DNA of 64,000 nucleotides from Pseudomonas gingeri (GTDB lineage Bacteria; Pseudomonadota; Gammaproteobacteria; Pseudomonadales; Pseudomonadaceae), in assembly GCF_013386165.1 (NCBI RefSeq), contig NZ_JACAOS010000018.1, positions 283,323 through 347,322 of the forward strand, in the 5' to 3' direction. The notes under the pieces were generated by a model. That model was not told where the DNA came from. It saw only the letters and a program-made list of their open reading frames with translations, and did not search any database. Of the stretch, positions 1-7,392 are shown piece by piece (positions within the stretch are counted from its first letter, which is position 1; each line of letters begins with the position of its first letter). The translations under genes were made by a program, and so were the position numbers.

Positions 1-108
1 ACTGTTTTCGGCAATTGCCGTCTGTAGCCGGGAGATGGTGATGTTTTAGCGTATGTTTCCGCTTGATGGCGGCAGGTGCGGATTAGAGCGGTTGCGCGTC
101 CGACAAGA

Positions 109-229
109 CCCTTGTAGGAGCGAGCTTGCTCGCGATGGACGTTAACGATAACGCGCGTTTGCAGGGTAAATGCGGCGCTCTCAAATCCATCGCAAGCAAT
201 CGGGCATTGACCGACTGCTCCTACAAGGG
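109..229. repeat. REP element pair (inverted)
   Basis: The left unit (109-138) reads CCCTTGTAGGAGCGAGCTTG and then CTCGCGATGG. The right unit (187-229) is an imperfect reverse copy ending in GCTCCTACAAGGG. This is the usual form of Pseudomonas repetitive extragenic palindromes, two units in opposite orientation around a spacer. It lies just beyond the 3' end of the enoyl-CoA hydratase-like gene. Bases 1-108 upstream of it hold nothing I can recognise. Confidence 0.8.
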
Positions 230-259
230 TTCGTATTCGCTTAACTGACCGGCAGGGCT

Positions 260-949
260 TTAACCCATATGTGCCTGATCAAGAATGATCGCGTTATCCA
301 GGGTTTCCAGCAGTGCCTTGCGCACTTTCAACTTGGTGTTCTTGTGGGCGTTCATATTGATCTTCTTCAGCGCATGGGCGGCGGCCAGTGCGGTGTCTTG
401 CAAGGCATCGGCAGCCACCACCTTGTCGAGGAACCCCGCGCCCACGGCGTCCTGCGGGTTGAACATCTCGCCATTGATCACCGAGCGCTGGAACGCCGAG
501 TTGCCGAGGCGATCCCGGGCCAGCTCGATCCCGGCGTGGTGCATGGTCATACCGATCTGCACTTCATTCAGGCCGATGCTGAACGGTCCCTCGACGCCGA
601 TACGGTAATCGGCCGAGAGCAGCAGGAAGGCGCCTTTGGCCACCGCATGCCCCGGGCAGGCGACGATAACCGGGAAGGGATGTGCCAAAAGGCGACGGGC
701 GAGGGTGGAGCCGGCGGTTACCAGGCTCACGGCTTCCTTGGGACCGGCGGTCATGACCTTCAAGTCGTAGCCGCCGGAGAGAATGCCTGGCTGGCCGGTG
801 ATGATCACGATGGCGCGGTCGGCGGTGGCCTGGTCCAGCGCGGCGTTGAACGCGGTAATCACGTCCGGGGAAATGGCATTGACCTTGCCATTGCTCAAGG
901 TCAGGGTCGCGATACCGTCGTCGAGGTGGTAAGAGATCAATTCACTCAT
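260..949 (-). CDS. crotonase / enoyl-CoA hydratase family protein
   Basis: A 229-residue protein of the crotonase fold, which normally binds acyl-CoA thioesters and stabilises an enolate in an oxyanion hole. The N-terminal strand pattern, the SGGYDLK stretch near residues 58-64 and the PVIVACPGHAVAKGA segment near 93-107 are the usual CoA-binding and oxyanion-hole regions. It is slightly shorter than typical enoyl-CoA hydratases (about 255-260 aa), and the C-terminal helical part looks compact. The substrate cannot be told from sequence; hydratase, isomerase and hydrolase activities all occur in this superfamily. The ATG at 949 is preceded by GGAA about 7 nt upstream. It appears monocistronic, with a REP pair downstream and a tRNA gene on the other side. 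Confidence 0.85.
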   Translation of the reverse strand: MSELISYHLDDGIATLTLSNGKVNAISPDVITAFNAALDQATADRAIVIITGQPGILSGGYDLKVMTAGPKEAVSLVTAGSTLARRLLAHPFPVIVACPGHAVAKGAFLLLSADYRIGVEGPFSIGLNEVQIGMTMHHAGIELARDRLGNSAFQRSVINGEMFNPQDAVGAGFLDKVVAADALQDTALAAAHALKKINMNAHKNTKLKVRKALLETLDNAIILDQAHMG

Positions 950-1202
950 GACGCAATTCCTTATATAGAAGTGAGGCAGACGTTACCCAGCCGCCGGGGT
1001 CAGGTAAAGCGCCGTGACTGACTGGTGAGTCAGCCTTTTCCGCCTAACCGCCGGGCTGACGGCGTGTTGCGGGGCTGCTGTGGAGAGAATAGAGCGCTGC
1101 GCGCCGGGTCGGAGATTGGCGGTTTTGCCCTGATCCACGGGCCGGGGAGGTGGGGGAGTGCAGTCGATTGACTTAACCACATGAAAATTCTGAAAAAAAC
1201 CT

Positions 1203-1231
1203 TTGCCATCGGAAAAGCTTTCGACTACATT
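1203..1231 (+). promoter_or_regulatory. sigma-70 promoter of the tRNA-Ser gene
   Basis: A -35 box TTGCCA (1203-1208) and a -10 box TACATT (1226-1231) are separated by exactly 17 nt. They are followed by a G+C-rich discriminator (GCGCGCC), as is usual for stable-RNA promoters under stringent control. The mature tRNA begins about 39 nt after the -10 box. The rest of the gap from 950 to 1202 shows no feature I can support. Confidence 0.7.
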
Positions 1232-1269
1232 AGCGCGCCTCGACAGACTGAATGAGTTTGAAGAGATAC

Positions 1270-1359
1270 GGTGAAGTGTCCGAGTGGCTTAAGGAGCACG
1301 CCTGGAAAGTGTGTATACAGGAAACTGTATCGAGAGTTCGAATCTCTCCTTCACCGCCA
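1270..1359 (+). tRNA. tRNA-Ser (anticodon GGA)
   Basis: A 90-nt class II tRNA. The acceptor stem pairs GGTGAAG (1270-1276) with CTTCACC (1349-1355), followed by discriminator G and an encoded CCA (1357-1359). The anticodon stem is CACGC/GTGTG-like around the loop CTGGAAA, giving anticodon GGA, which reads UCC and UCU. A long variable arm (TATACAG...CTGTAT) and the T-arm motif GTTCGAATC support serine identity. Confidence 0.95.
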
Positions 1360-1371
1360 CATTCTGCAAAC

Positions 1372-1410
1372 AAAAACCCCTGATTTTCCTAGAGAAAGTC
1401 GGGGGTTTTT
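1372..1410 (+). terminator. rho-independent terminator after tRNA-Ser
   Basis: AAAAACCCC pairs with GGGGTTTTT. The hairpin extends inward through GATTTTC/GAAAGTC with one wobble pair and ends in a T-run. It lies 13 nt after the CCA end of the tRNA, where a tRNA transcript would stop. Confidence 0.8.
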
Positions 1411-1436
1411 GGTTTTTGGCGTCCCCAAAATGTCCC

Positions 1437-1469
1437 CATGGGACCGTCATGGGACCGTCATGGGACTGG
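1437..1469. repeat. three tandem 11-bp repeats beside the tRNA gene
   Basis: The unit CATGGGACCGT occurs at 1437-1447 and 1448-1458, with a third, slightly altered copy (CATGGGACTGG) at 1459-1469. Just before it is GTCCCCAAAATGTCCCC. Short repeats of this kind next to a tRNA 3' end often mark the arm region of an old integrative-element attachment site. No integrase gene remains here, so that origin is an inference. The remaining bases to 1682 contain no convincing gene. Confidence 0.45.
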
Positions 1470-1682
1470 TGCGTTGAGGTCTGTTTTGTCGGCCTGGACA
1501 GGCTTCACTCTGACTCGGATCTGAATGCAACCCGCCATGATACAGAGGGTGGCGGCCAGCATTGGCGTGTTGTTTGCGTTGTTCGAGCCCTTGAACTAGC
1601 GTGTTGGGGCATTCTGCCAGCAGCAAGCCGGTAATACAGGTGCTGATGCAATAAGCAGGCTCATAGCGGAACAATCGATAAC

Positions 1683-2312
1683 ATGCCAATCACGCCAACT
1701 TATACCTCGACCACGGTTCTCATCGGCGGTGTCTCCACGACCGTCCCATCCACCGCACAGGCCATATTGGACTCCACCAACATGAGCGGCGGTTCAGGTC
1801 CCAGCGCCAGCATCAGACCGCCAGGTTTTGTGACCGGCGGGTGCCCGAACCATCATCAGCGCGGTCATCTGATCGGTAATCAGTTAGGGGGCAGCGGTAC
1901 CGATCCGAATAACCTGGTGACCCTCACCGAAGGCTCGAACCATCCGTTTATGTACGAGTATGAAAAGCTGGTCTACGACTACGTGAAGGGTCATTCCGGC
2001 AGCAAGTTTACCTACCTGGTGACGGCCAACTACGACACGACCAAGTACTATGTGGCACCTGCCGCGCCCGGCGGCGCAGCCTCAGGGGCAATGTCCAACC
2101 CTTATTGTCCGCTGCCCTGCCCCGAATCGCTGACCATCGAGTTCTTCTCCACCGACGGCAACGGCGCGAAGACCTACCCGATACCGGTGAACGCCATGAC
2201 CCCGACAGGGTTCAACTCGGCCTACTGCGGACCGGTGACTGTCCAGAACGGTGGCTACAAGTTTCATGAAGGTAGCCTCACCCACATCAAGAACAATTGC
2301 TGGGCCACTTGA
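1683..2312 (+). CDS. DNA/RNA non-specific endonuclease-type toxin
   Basis: A 209-residue protein with the core of the beta-beta-alpha-metal (EndA/NucA-like) nucleases. QRGHLIGNQLGG lies at residues 59-70, with H62 as the expected general base. PNNLVTLT (76-82) supplies the asparagine that would hold the metal. The family signature is D/QRGH followed by an Asn 12-20 residues later. There is no trafficking domain, only about 50 low-complexity Ser/Thr/Gly-rich residues at the N terminus. Six cysteines (54, 142, 146, 182, 206 among them) suggest it could fold outside the cytoplasm. The ribosome site is weak (GGAACAA). Stand-alone proteins like this are usually antibacterial effectors or bacteriocins. 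The downstream gene follows by 10 nt. The family is clear; the biological role is inferred. Confidence 0.75.
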   Translation: MPITPTYTSTTVLIGGVSTTVPSTAQAILDSTNMSGGSGPSASIRPPGFVTGGCPNHHQRGHLIGNQLGGSGTDPNNLVTLTEGSNHPFMYEYEKLVYDYVKGHSGSKFTYLVTANYDTTKYYVAPAAPGGAASGAMSNPYCPLPCPESLTIEFFSTDGNGAKTYPIPVNAMTPTGFNSAYCGPVTVQNGGYKFHEGSLTHIKNNCWAT

Positions 2313-2322
2313 GCGAGGTTCC

Positions 2323-2691
2323 ATGAAATTAGCTGTGATACCCAGTAGCGAAGACGCGATACGCCTGGCTCAACCGGAAGACGAGTTGGTACTGATGGCC
2401 GCCTGTGCGCCCAACCAGGTCGGTCAATTGCTGACCTCGCGGCCGCGCCCGGTCGGTACACCGACTGCGCCCCCGATCGCCCGACGCCCGACCGAAAGCC
2501 TGACGCTGACTTCCAGCACGGTACGTGCATGGCACGACAGCGCTAACAAAACGGTTGTCTTGTTATCGATCAAAAAGCGCTTTCTGAAAAAGATTCCCGA
2601 ATCGCTCAACGGCTGGAGTTGCGAGATCGGTTCGCCGCTGCGTGTACTGCAACAGCAGGCCGGCCAGACCAGCTTGCCGATGCAGAGCTAG
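2323..2691 (+). CDS. hypothetical protein, possible immunity partner of the nuclease
   Basis: About 122 residues starting at ATG 2323, with GCGAGG about 5 nt upstream. A longer frame runs back to 2251 but would overlap the nuclease gene, so the internal ATG is preferred. The N-terminal third is acidic and predicted to be folded (ELVLMAACAPNQVGQLL). The middle is Pro/Arg-rich, and the C-terminal half holds a hydrophobic-basic stretch (TVVLLSIKKRFLKKI). I do not recognise a family. Its place 10 nt after a toxin gene on the same strand is the usual position of an immunity gene. A basic protein is not the obvious partner for a nucleic-acid enzyme, however, so this remains a guess. Confidence 0.5.
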   Translation: MKLAVIPSSEDAIRLAQPEDELVLMAACAPNQVGQLLTSRPRPVGTPTAPPIARRPTESLTLTSSTVRAWHDSANKTVVLLSIKKRFLKKIPESLNGWSCEIGSPLRVLQQQAGQTSLPMQS

Positions 2692-2776
2692 TTGTTCGGT
2701 CCCGGAATGAGAGGGTGCGGATTAATTGTGAAACGGTCTGGATTTTGAGCCCAGGCCTCACAGATCACTCGCAGCC

Positions 2777-3673
2777 TCAACCGACTTCAGTGCGTTTGAT
2801 CAACTCATCAAGCCGCGACAAAAACAGCTTGAGCAAGGGCGACGTGTTGTCTTTGTGATAGCCAATCATCAAATCCAGCATCGGTGGCTGGCCGCGCAAC
2901 GGGCGGCTGGTCACTGACCACGGCAGGAAGTTTTCTGCATACGCCGGCAGCAAGGCCACGCCACGGGTGGAGGCAATCAGTGACATGGCCATGGTCAGGT
3001 TATGGATGCGATGGCTGGGTTGTAGGTCGAGGCCGTTGGCGCTCAGGTAGTTTTCGATTGCCAGCCGCATGGGATAGGCAATGTCTGAAGCACCGATAAA
3101 CACTTCGTTGGCCAGTTCCTGCACATCGACATCCGCGCCCGCCGCCAGTCGGTGATCGCTGGGCATGATCACCACAAAAGGCTCGCTGGTGATTTTGATG
3201 TATTCCAACTCGGGGGTGTTGTGCTCCTGGCGCAGGAAGGCGATGTCGAGCTTGCCGCGCATCAGGGCGTCGGCCAGGTCTGGCGAATACTGGCTGGACA
3301 CGGTCATTTCCATGTTGGGCAGCTGGTCGCGTAGCAGGCGGGTGGTATCCGGTAGCCAGTCCACTTCCTGGCCGGTAAGAAAGCCAACCGCAAAGGTCGG
3401 CTTGCTCGGATGCGCCACCCGGCGCGCTGCCTCGATCCCGGCCTGCACCTGGTTCAGCGCCAACCGCGCGTGTTCAAGAAACGCCTTGCCGGCTTCAGTC
3501 AGTTCGATACCCCGCGCACTGCGCGACATCAGCGACGCTCCCACCTCGTCCTCCAGATCCTTGATCTGCCGGCTCAGCGACGGCTGCGAGGTAAACAGCC
3601 GTTTCTGCGCCGCCACGGTCAGGCTGCCTTCCTCGGCGACGGCAATGAAGTAACGCAGGTGGCGCAGTTCCAT
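2777..3673 (-). CDS. LysR-family transcriptional regulator
   Basis: A 298-residue protein. The N-terminal winged helix-turn-helix is clear (MELRHLRYFIAVAEEGSL, then AAQKRLFTSQPSLSRQIKDLE), followed by an effector-binding domain of two Rossmann-like lobes. It resembles the BenM/CatM-like branch (ELRHLRYF start). The ATG at 3673 is chosen because the conserved MELRHLRYF begins there; the frame continues 16 residues upstream without conservation. It is divergent from the hydrolase-SDR-ene-reductase-GST cluster across a 150-bp gap, the classic LysR arrangement. It therefore probably controls that cluster in response to one of its substrates. Confidence 0.9.
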   Translation of the reverse strand: MELRHLRYFIAVAEEGSLTVAAQKRLFTSQPSLSRQIKDLEDEVGASLMSRSARGIELTEAGKAFLEHARLALNQVQAGIEAARRVAHPSKPTFAVGFLTGQEVDWLPDTTRLLRDQLPNMEMTVSSQYSPDLADALMRGKLDIAFLRQEHNTPELEYIKITSEPFVVIMPSDHRLAAGADVDVQELANEVFIGASDIAYPMRLAIENYLSANGLDLQPSHRIHNLTMAMSLIASTRGVALLPAYAENFLPWSVTSRPLRGQPPMLDLMIGYHKDNTSPLLKLFLSRLDELIKRTEVG

Positions 3674-3742
3674 GTTCGATTCCCGATGGGGTGAAAAAAG
3701 CCTTCCATGCTTTTTAGGCATGGGGCGAAGCTTACAAAGTCT

Positions 3743-3771
3743 TTTTCATGCCCGCAAGCTCGGCCTAGATT
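3743..3771 (+). promoter_or_regulatory. predicted promoter of the hydrolase-SDR-OYE-GST cluster
   Basis: TTTTCA (3743-3748) and TAGATT (3766-3771) are spaced by 17 nt and lie 52 nt before the hydrolase start. The weak -35 box fits a promoter that needs an activator such as the divergent LysR protein. The prediction rests on motif and position only. Confidence 0.4.
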
Positions 3772-3823
3772 AGCTTCAACGGCAACCAAACAGGGTTGCG
3801 GACTCAAGCGAACGAGGCCTTAA

Positions 3824-4669
3824 ATGCATACCCATCAGACTGCTCCGACTCAATACATCGACGCGAACGGAATCCGCTTCGCCTACCGCCGTTTCGGCAA
3901 GGCGCAAACCGTACCGGTGGTGCTGAACATGCATTTCACCGGCACCATGGACCACTGGGACCCGCTGGTCACCGATGGCCTGGCTCAACAGCGTGAAGTG
4001 ATTCTGTTCAACAACGCCGGGATCTCCAGCACCTCCGGTGAGGTACCGACTTCGATCGAGGAAATGGCTGCCAACGCAGCGCATTTCATCAAGGCACTGG
4101 GCCTGCCAAAGGTAGACGTGCTGGGTTTCTCCCTCGGTGGACTGGTGGCGCAAACCCTTGCGATTGCCGAACCCACGCTGGTGCGCCGCCTGGTGCTGGT
4201 GGGCACCGGCCCACGCAGCGGCGAGGGCATGGCATCGCTGACGCCGGAAGCCGTCGAGGTTTTCAGCGCCACCTATGCAAACCCGGATGAGCTCTGGCTG
4301 GGCGTGTTCTTCACCGCGTCTGACGCCAGCCAATCCGCCGGCCGTGCCTTCCTTGAACGCTTCCGTCTGCGCAGCGAAGGGCGTGATCCAGAGGCCAACG
4401 AAAACGTTGCTCCTGCTCAATTGGCCGCGTTGGCCAAGTGGGGAACACCACAAGAGCAACCGTTTGAATACCTGGCTGCTGTGCAGCAACCGACCCTGGT
4501 CATCAACGGTGACAACGACGTGATCATTTACTCGATCAACTCCTGGCACTTGCAGCAGCACATCCCCAACGCCCAACTGATTTTGTACCCGGACGCCAAC
4601 CACGGGTCGCAGTACCAGTACCCCGAGCATTTCGTCGGTCACGTCTGCACTTTTCTTTCCGAGCAGTGA
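3824..4669 (+). CDS. alpha/beta hydrolase
   Basis: A 281-residue soluble alpha/beta-hydrolase. The nucleophile elbow GFSLGG places Ser103. The acid is in NGDND (Asp230 or 232) and the base in DANHGSQ (His260), so the triad is complete. The N-terminal YIDANGIRFAYRRFG and FNNAGISSTSG match the family close to carboxylesterases and non-haem peroxidase-like hydrolases. It is the first gene of a four-gene co-directional cluster; the SDR follows after 53 nt. The substrate is unknown. Ester or lactone hydrolysis would fit with the redox and conjugation enzymes that follow. Confidence 0.85.
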   Translation: MHTHQTAPTQYIDANGIRFAYRRFGKAQTVPVVLNMHFTGTMDHWDPLVTDGLAQQREVILFNNAGISSTSGEVPTSIEEMAANAAHFIKALGLPKVDVLGFSLGGLVAQTLAIAEPTLVRRLVLVGTGPRSGEGMASLTPEAVEVFSATYANPDELWLGVFFTASDASQSAGRAFLERFRLRSEGRDPEANENVAPAQLAALAKWGTPQEQPFEYLAAVQQPTLVINGDNDVIIYSINSWHLQQHIPNAQLILYPDANHGSQYQYPEHFVGHVCTFLSEQ

Positions 4670-4722
4670 TTCACCGCCTTATCCATCCCTGACATTTCAG
4701 TTATCCATTCGAGGAACAGATC

Positions 4723-5469
4723 ATGAGCACATTGACTGGAAAAACCGCGCTGGTCACCGGCGCATCCCGTGGTATCGGTCGCGCCACTGCCCTGGCTTTG
4801 GCCAAGGGTGGCGCCCAGGTGCTGGTGCATTACAGCAGCGGCCTCGCTGAAGCCCTGGCGGTAGTTGAAGAAATTCGTGCAGGAGGCGGGCGGGCGCAAG
4901 CCGTTGGTGCGGATCTTTCCGCAGCCGATGGCCCGCACAAACTGGCGCGGAGCGTCATCGAGATCGTGGGTGCGCGGCTGGACATCCTGGTCGCCAACGC
5001 AGGTGTCGCCAATGCCGCGAGCATTGAAGACACCACCGTTGAGGACTTCGACCGGCTGTTTGCAGTGAACGTGCGAGCGCCGTTCTTTGTGGTCCAGCAA
5101 CTGTTGCCGGTGATGTGCGAGGGCAGCAGCATTGTCCTGCTGTCGTCCCTGGCCGCACGTGCAGCGGTGGGTGAGCTGTCGGCTTACGCATCGACCAAAG
5201 GCGCGGTCGACACCCTGGTCACGCATTTCGCGGCAGCGCTCGGGCCTCGTGGCATTCGGGTCAACGCGGTGGCGCCGGGCGTGGTCGAGACCGACATGTC
5301 GAGCTTCGCCAGAACAGATGCCGGTCGCGACTTTACCTTGTCGATGCAGGCCCTGAAACGCGTCGCGCAACCGGATGATATCGCGGGTGCCGTGGCCTTT
5401 CTGGCTTCGGACGACGCGCGCTGGATCAGCGGCGACACCCTGCGCGTCGATGGCGGCTCGAAACTCTGA
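4723..5469 (+). CDS. short-chain dehydrogenase/reductase (FabG-like)
   Basis: A 248-residue classical SDR. TGASRGIG (12-19) is the cofactor-binding motif, ANAG (91-94) the structural motif, Ser141/142 the substrate serine and YASTK (155-159) the catalytic Tyr-Lys pair. The C terminus GDTLRVDGGSKL is typical of SDRs annotated as 3-oxoacyl-ACP reductases. Arg15-Arg20 near the glycine motif favours NADP(H). The gene lies between a hydrolase and an ene-reductase in a LysR-controlled cluster, so it more likely reduces a xenobiotic or secondary carbonyl than takes part in fatty acid synthesis. Confidence 0.9.
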   Translation: MSTLTGKTALVTGASRGIGRATALALAKGGAQVLVHYSSGLAEALAVVEEIRAGGGRAQAVGADLSAADGPHKLARSVIEIVGARLDILVANAGVANAASIEDTTVEDFDRLFAVNVRAPFFVVQQLLPVMCEGSSIVLLSSLAARAAVGELSAYASTKGAVDTLVTHFAAALGPRGIRVNAVAPGVVETDMSSFARTDAGRDFTLSMQALKRVAQPDDIAGAVAFLASDDARWISGDTLRVDGGSKL

Positions 5470-5526
5470 GCCCGACGCCTGCCCTTGAATCGCCCGGTGC
5501 CTTGTCGCCGGGCGTTGGAGATACTC

Positions 5527-6639
5527 ATGACTATTGTTTCTGAATTGTTCAAACCGCTGGACCTCGGTGCTATCCGCCTGAGCCACCGGGTCATACACGC
5601 ACCCACCACACGCCTGCGCGCCGAGGCTGATGACAGCCCAAGCGCGATGATGGTCGAGTACTACCGTCAGCGTGCTTCGGCTGGGGGCTTGTTGATCACC
5701 GAGAGTGCTCACCCATCCCTGGACAGTCGCGGCTACCTGGGCGCTCCTGGCATCTACACCAGCGTCCATGTGGACGCCTGGCGAAAAGTGACTGAAGCGG
5801 TGCATGCAAAGGGCGGCAGGATCGTCATGCAAATCGCCCACGATGGTCGCCAGTCGCATATCGATCTCAGTGAAGGGCAATCCCCCATCGCACCCTCCGT
5901 GGTGCCGTTTGAAACGCAAGTACTGACGCACGATGGCTGGGTTGCCAATTCACCGCATCGGGCGCTGGAAATCGAAGAAATTCCGCTATTGGTGGAGTCC
6001 TTCAGACTTGCCGCCAAGCGTGCCCTGGACGCCGGGTTTGATGGTGTTGAACTGCACAATGCCAATGGCTACCTGGCGGACACCTTCCTTCAGGACGGGA
6101 CCAATAGACGTACCGATGCCTATGGTGGTTCGCTGGAAAACCGCGTGCGGTTCACCCTCGAAGTACTCGAAGCGATGATTTCGGTCTGGGGAGCGGGTCG
6201 CGTCGGTATCCGCATATCGCCGAGCGGTGAGTGGGGCAGCATTTCCGACAGCAACCCGGGGGCGACATTCGGTTATCTGGCTGAGCGCCTGAACGACTTC
6301 GAGTTGGCGTATCTGCACATCATCGAACCGCGGGTCAACGGCACCGATGAAAACTTGAGCGTGTCGCAGCAACCGGTTGCCGCCGCCACGCTTCGTAAAG
6401 TGTTCCGTGGGCCGATCATCGCCGCCGGTGGGTTCGACCGCGAAGGAGCAAATGACACGGTGCGCAAAGGTGACGCCGATGCCATCGCATTCGGTCGCTG
6501 GTTCACCTCCAATCCGGATCTGCCTGAACGCTTTCGCCATGGCATTGGCCTGACGCCGTATGTGCGTGACGCGTTCTGGGGCGGCGATGAAAAAGCCTAC
6601 ATCGACTTTTCGTGCGCCAAAGAACTGCAACCCAACTGA
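5527..6639 (+). CDS. Old Yellow Enzyme family ene-reductase (NADH:flavin oxidoreductase)
   Basis: A 370-residue FMN TIM-barrel protein. HNANGY (His177, Asn180, Tyr182) matches the His/Asn pair that binds the carbonyl of the enone and the Tyr proton donor of Old Yellow Enzymes. NRRTDAYGGSLENRVRF (193-209) is the family signature, and IAFGRWFTSNPDLPERF near the C terminus is the FMN phosphate and tail region. Members such as NemA reduce the C=C bond of alpha,beta-unsaturated carbonyls, maleimides and nitro compounds. The ATG at 5527 has GGAG 7 nt upstream and starts just before the conserved barrel; an upstream in-frame start at 5485 is less likely. The GST gene follows after 60 nt. Confidence 0.92.
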   Translation: MTIVSELFKPLDLGAIRLSHRVIHAPTTRLRAEADDSPSAMMVEYYRQRASAGGLLITESAHPSLDSRGYLGAPGIYTSVHVDAWRKVTEAVHAKGGRIVMQIAHDGRQSHIDLSEGQSPIAPSVVPFETQVLTHDGWVANSPHRALEIEEIPLLVESFRLAAKRALDAGFDGVELHNANGYLADTFLQDGTNRRTDAYGGSLENRVRFTLEVLEAMISVWGAGRVGIRISPSGEWGSISDSNPGATFGYLAERLNDFELAYLHIIEPRVNGTDENLSVSQQPVAAATLRKVFRGPIIAAGGFDREGANDTVRKGDADAIAFGRWFTSNPDLPERFRHGIGLTPYVRDAFWGGDEKAYIDFSCAKELQPN

Positions 6640-6699
6640 GCATCGATCTGCTGCGCCATGTCGCGCCCATCAACCGCATTTGAAACTGAGGAATACATC

Positions 6700-7338
6700 A
6701 TGACTTCGACTCTTTATCACGCTGGCGGCTCGCCCAACTCGCGCCGGGTGCGGATTTTCATCGCCGAAAAAGGCCTGAATGTTCCGCTGGTGCCGGTTGA
6801 TCTTGGCAGCAAAGAGCAGTTTTCCGAGGCCTACAAAGCCATCAACCCACGCAGCATGGTGCCAACCCTTGTGCTTGATAGCGGCGTCTCGATCGCCGAA
6901 GTCCCTGCGATCTGGCGGTATCTGGAAGAGATCCATCCTGAGACGCCGCTGCTGGGCAGCACACCCACGGAGAAAGCCCTGGTCGCCATGTGGGAGCGTC
7001 GCGTCGAACTCGAGGGCTTCGCCGCCGTCATGGAAGCAGTGCGCAACGCCGTGCCTGGCCTTATCGGGCGGGCGCTGGCCGGTCCACATGGCTACGCGCA
7101 AATCCCTGAGCTCGCCGAGCGCAGCAAGTTGCGTGTGATCAACTTCTACGTTGATTTGAACCAGCGTTTAAACACCGTGCCGTTTGTGGCGGGTGCGCAC
7201 TTCAGTGCCGCCGATATCACTGCGATGGCGACGCTGGATTTTGCCAAAGGCGCCTTGAAGATGGCTATAGCCGAGGACCAAACCGCGCTACAAACCTGGT
7301 ACGACAAAGTCTCTGCCCGGCCAAGCATGTCGGCTTGA
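6700..7338 (+). CDS. glutathione S-transferase family protein
   Basis: A 212-residue cytosolic GST. The thioredoxin-like N-terminal domain begins MTSTLYHAGGSPNSRRVRIF, with Ser/Asn near the glutathione thiol, and includes the cis-proline motif MVPTL (about 53-57). An all-helical C-terminal domain contains FSAADITAMATLDFA, the N-capping box region. GAGG lies 9 nt before ATG 6700; a longer frame starting at 6658 lacks conservation. It is last in the cluster with an ene-reductase and SDR, which points to detoxification of electrophiles by conjugation. The specific substrate is unknown. Confidence 0.9.
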   Translation: MTSTLYHAGGSPNSRRVRIFIAEKGLNVPLVPVDLGSKEQFSEAYKAINPRSMVPTLVLDSGVSIAEVPAIWRYLEEIHPETPLLGSTPTEKALVAMWERRVELEGFAAVMEAVRNAVPGLIGRALAGPHGYAQIPELAERSKLRVINFYVDLNQRLNTVPFVAGAHFSAADITAMATLDFAKGALKMAIAEDQTALQTWYDKVSARPSMSA

Positions 7339-7349
7339 GTCTGCCGGGT

Positions 7350-7392
7350 GAGGAGTGAGGGGCGGCCGGGTGTCGTCAGCGCCTCACTCCTC
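7350..7392. terminator. inverted repeat between convergent genes
   Basis: GAGGAGTGAGG (7350-7360) pairs perfectly with CCTCACTCCTC (7382-7392). It sits in the 45-bp gap between the converging GST and diguanylate cyclase genes, with the right arm covering the stop codon of the latter. There is no T-run, so any terminator role is weakly supported. Confidence 0.35.

Noticed and set aside
1437..1469. Short direct repeats as a CRISPR array
   Set aside because: The units are contiguous 11-mers without spacers and there are no cas genes.
1447..1689. An 80-codon minus-strand frame between tRNA-Ser and the nuclease gene
   Set aside because: No ribosome site and no recognisable motif; it ends inside the tandem repeats.
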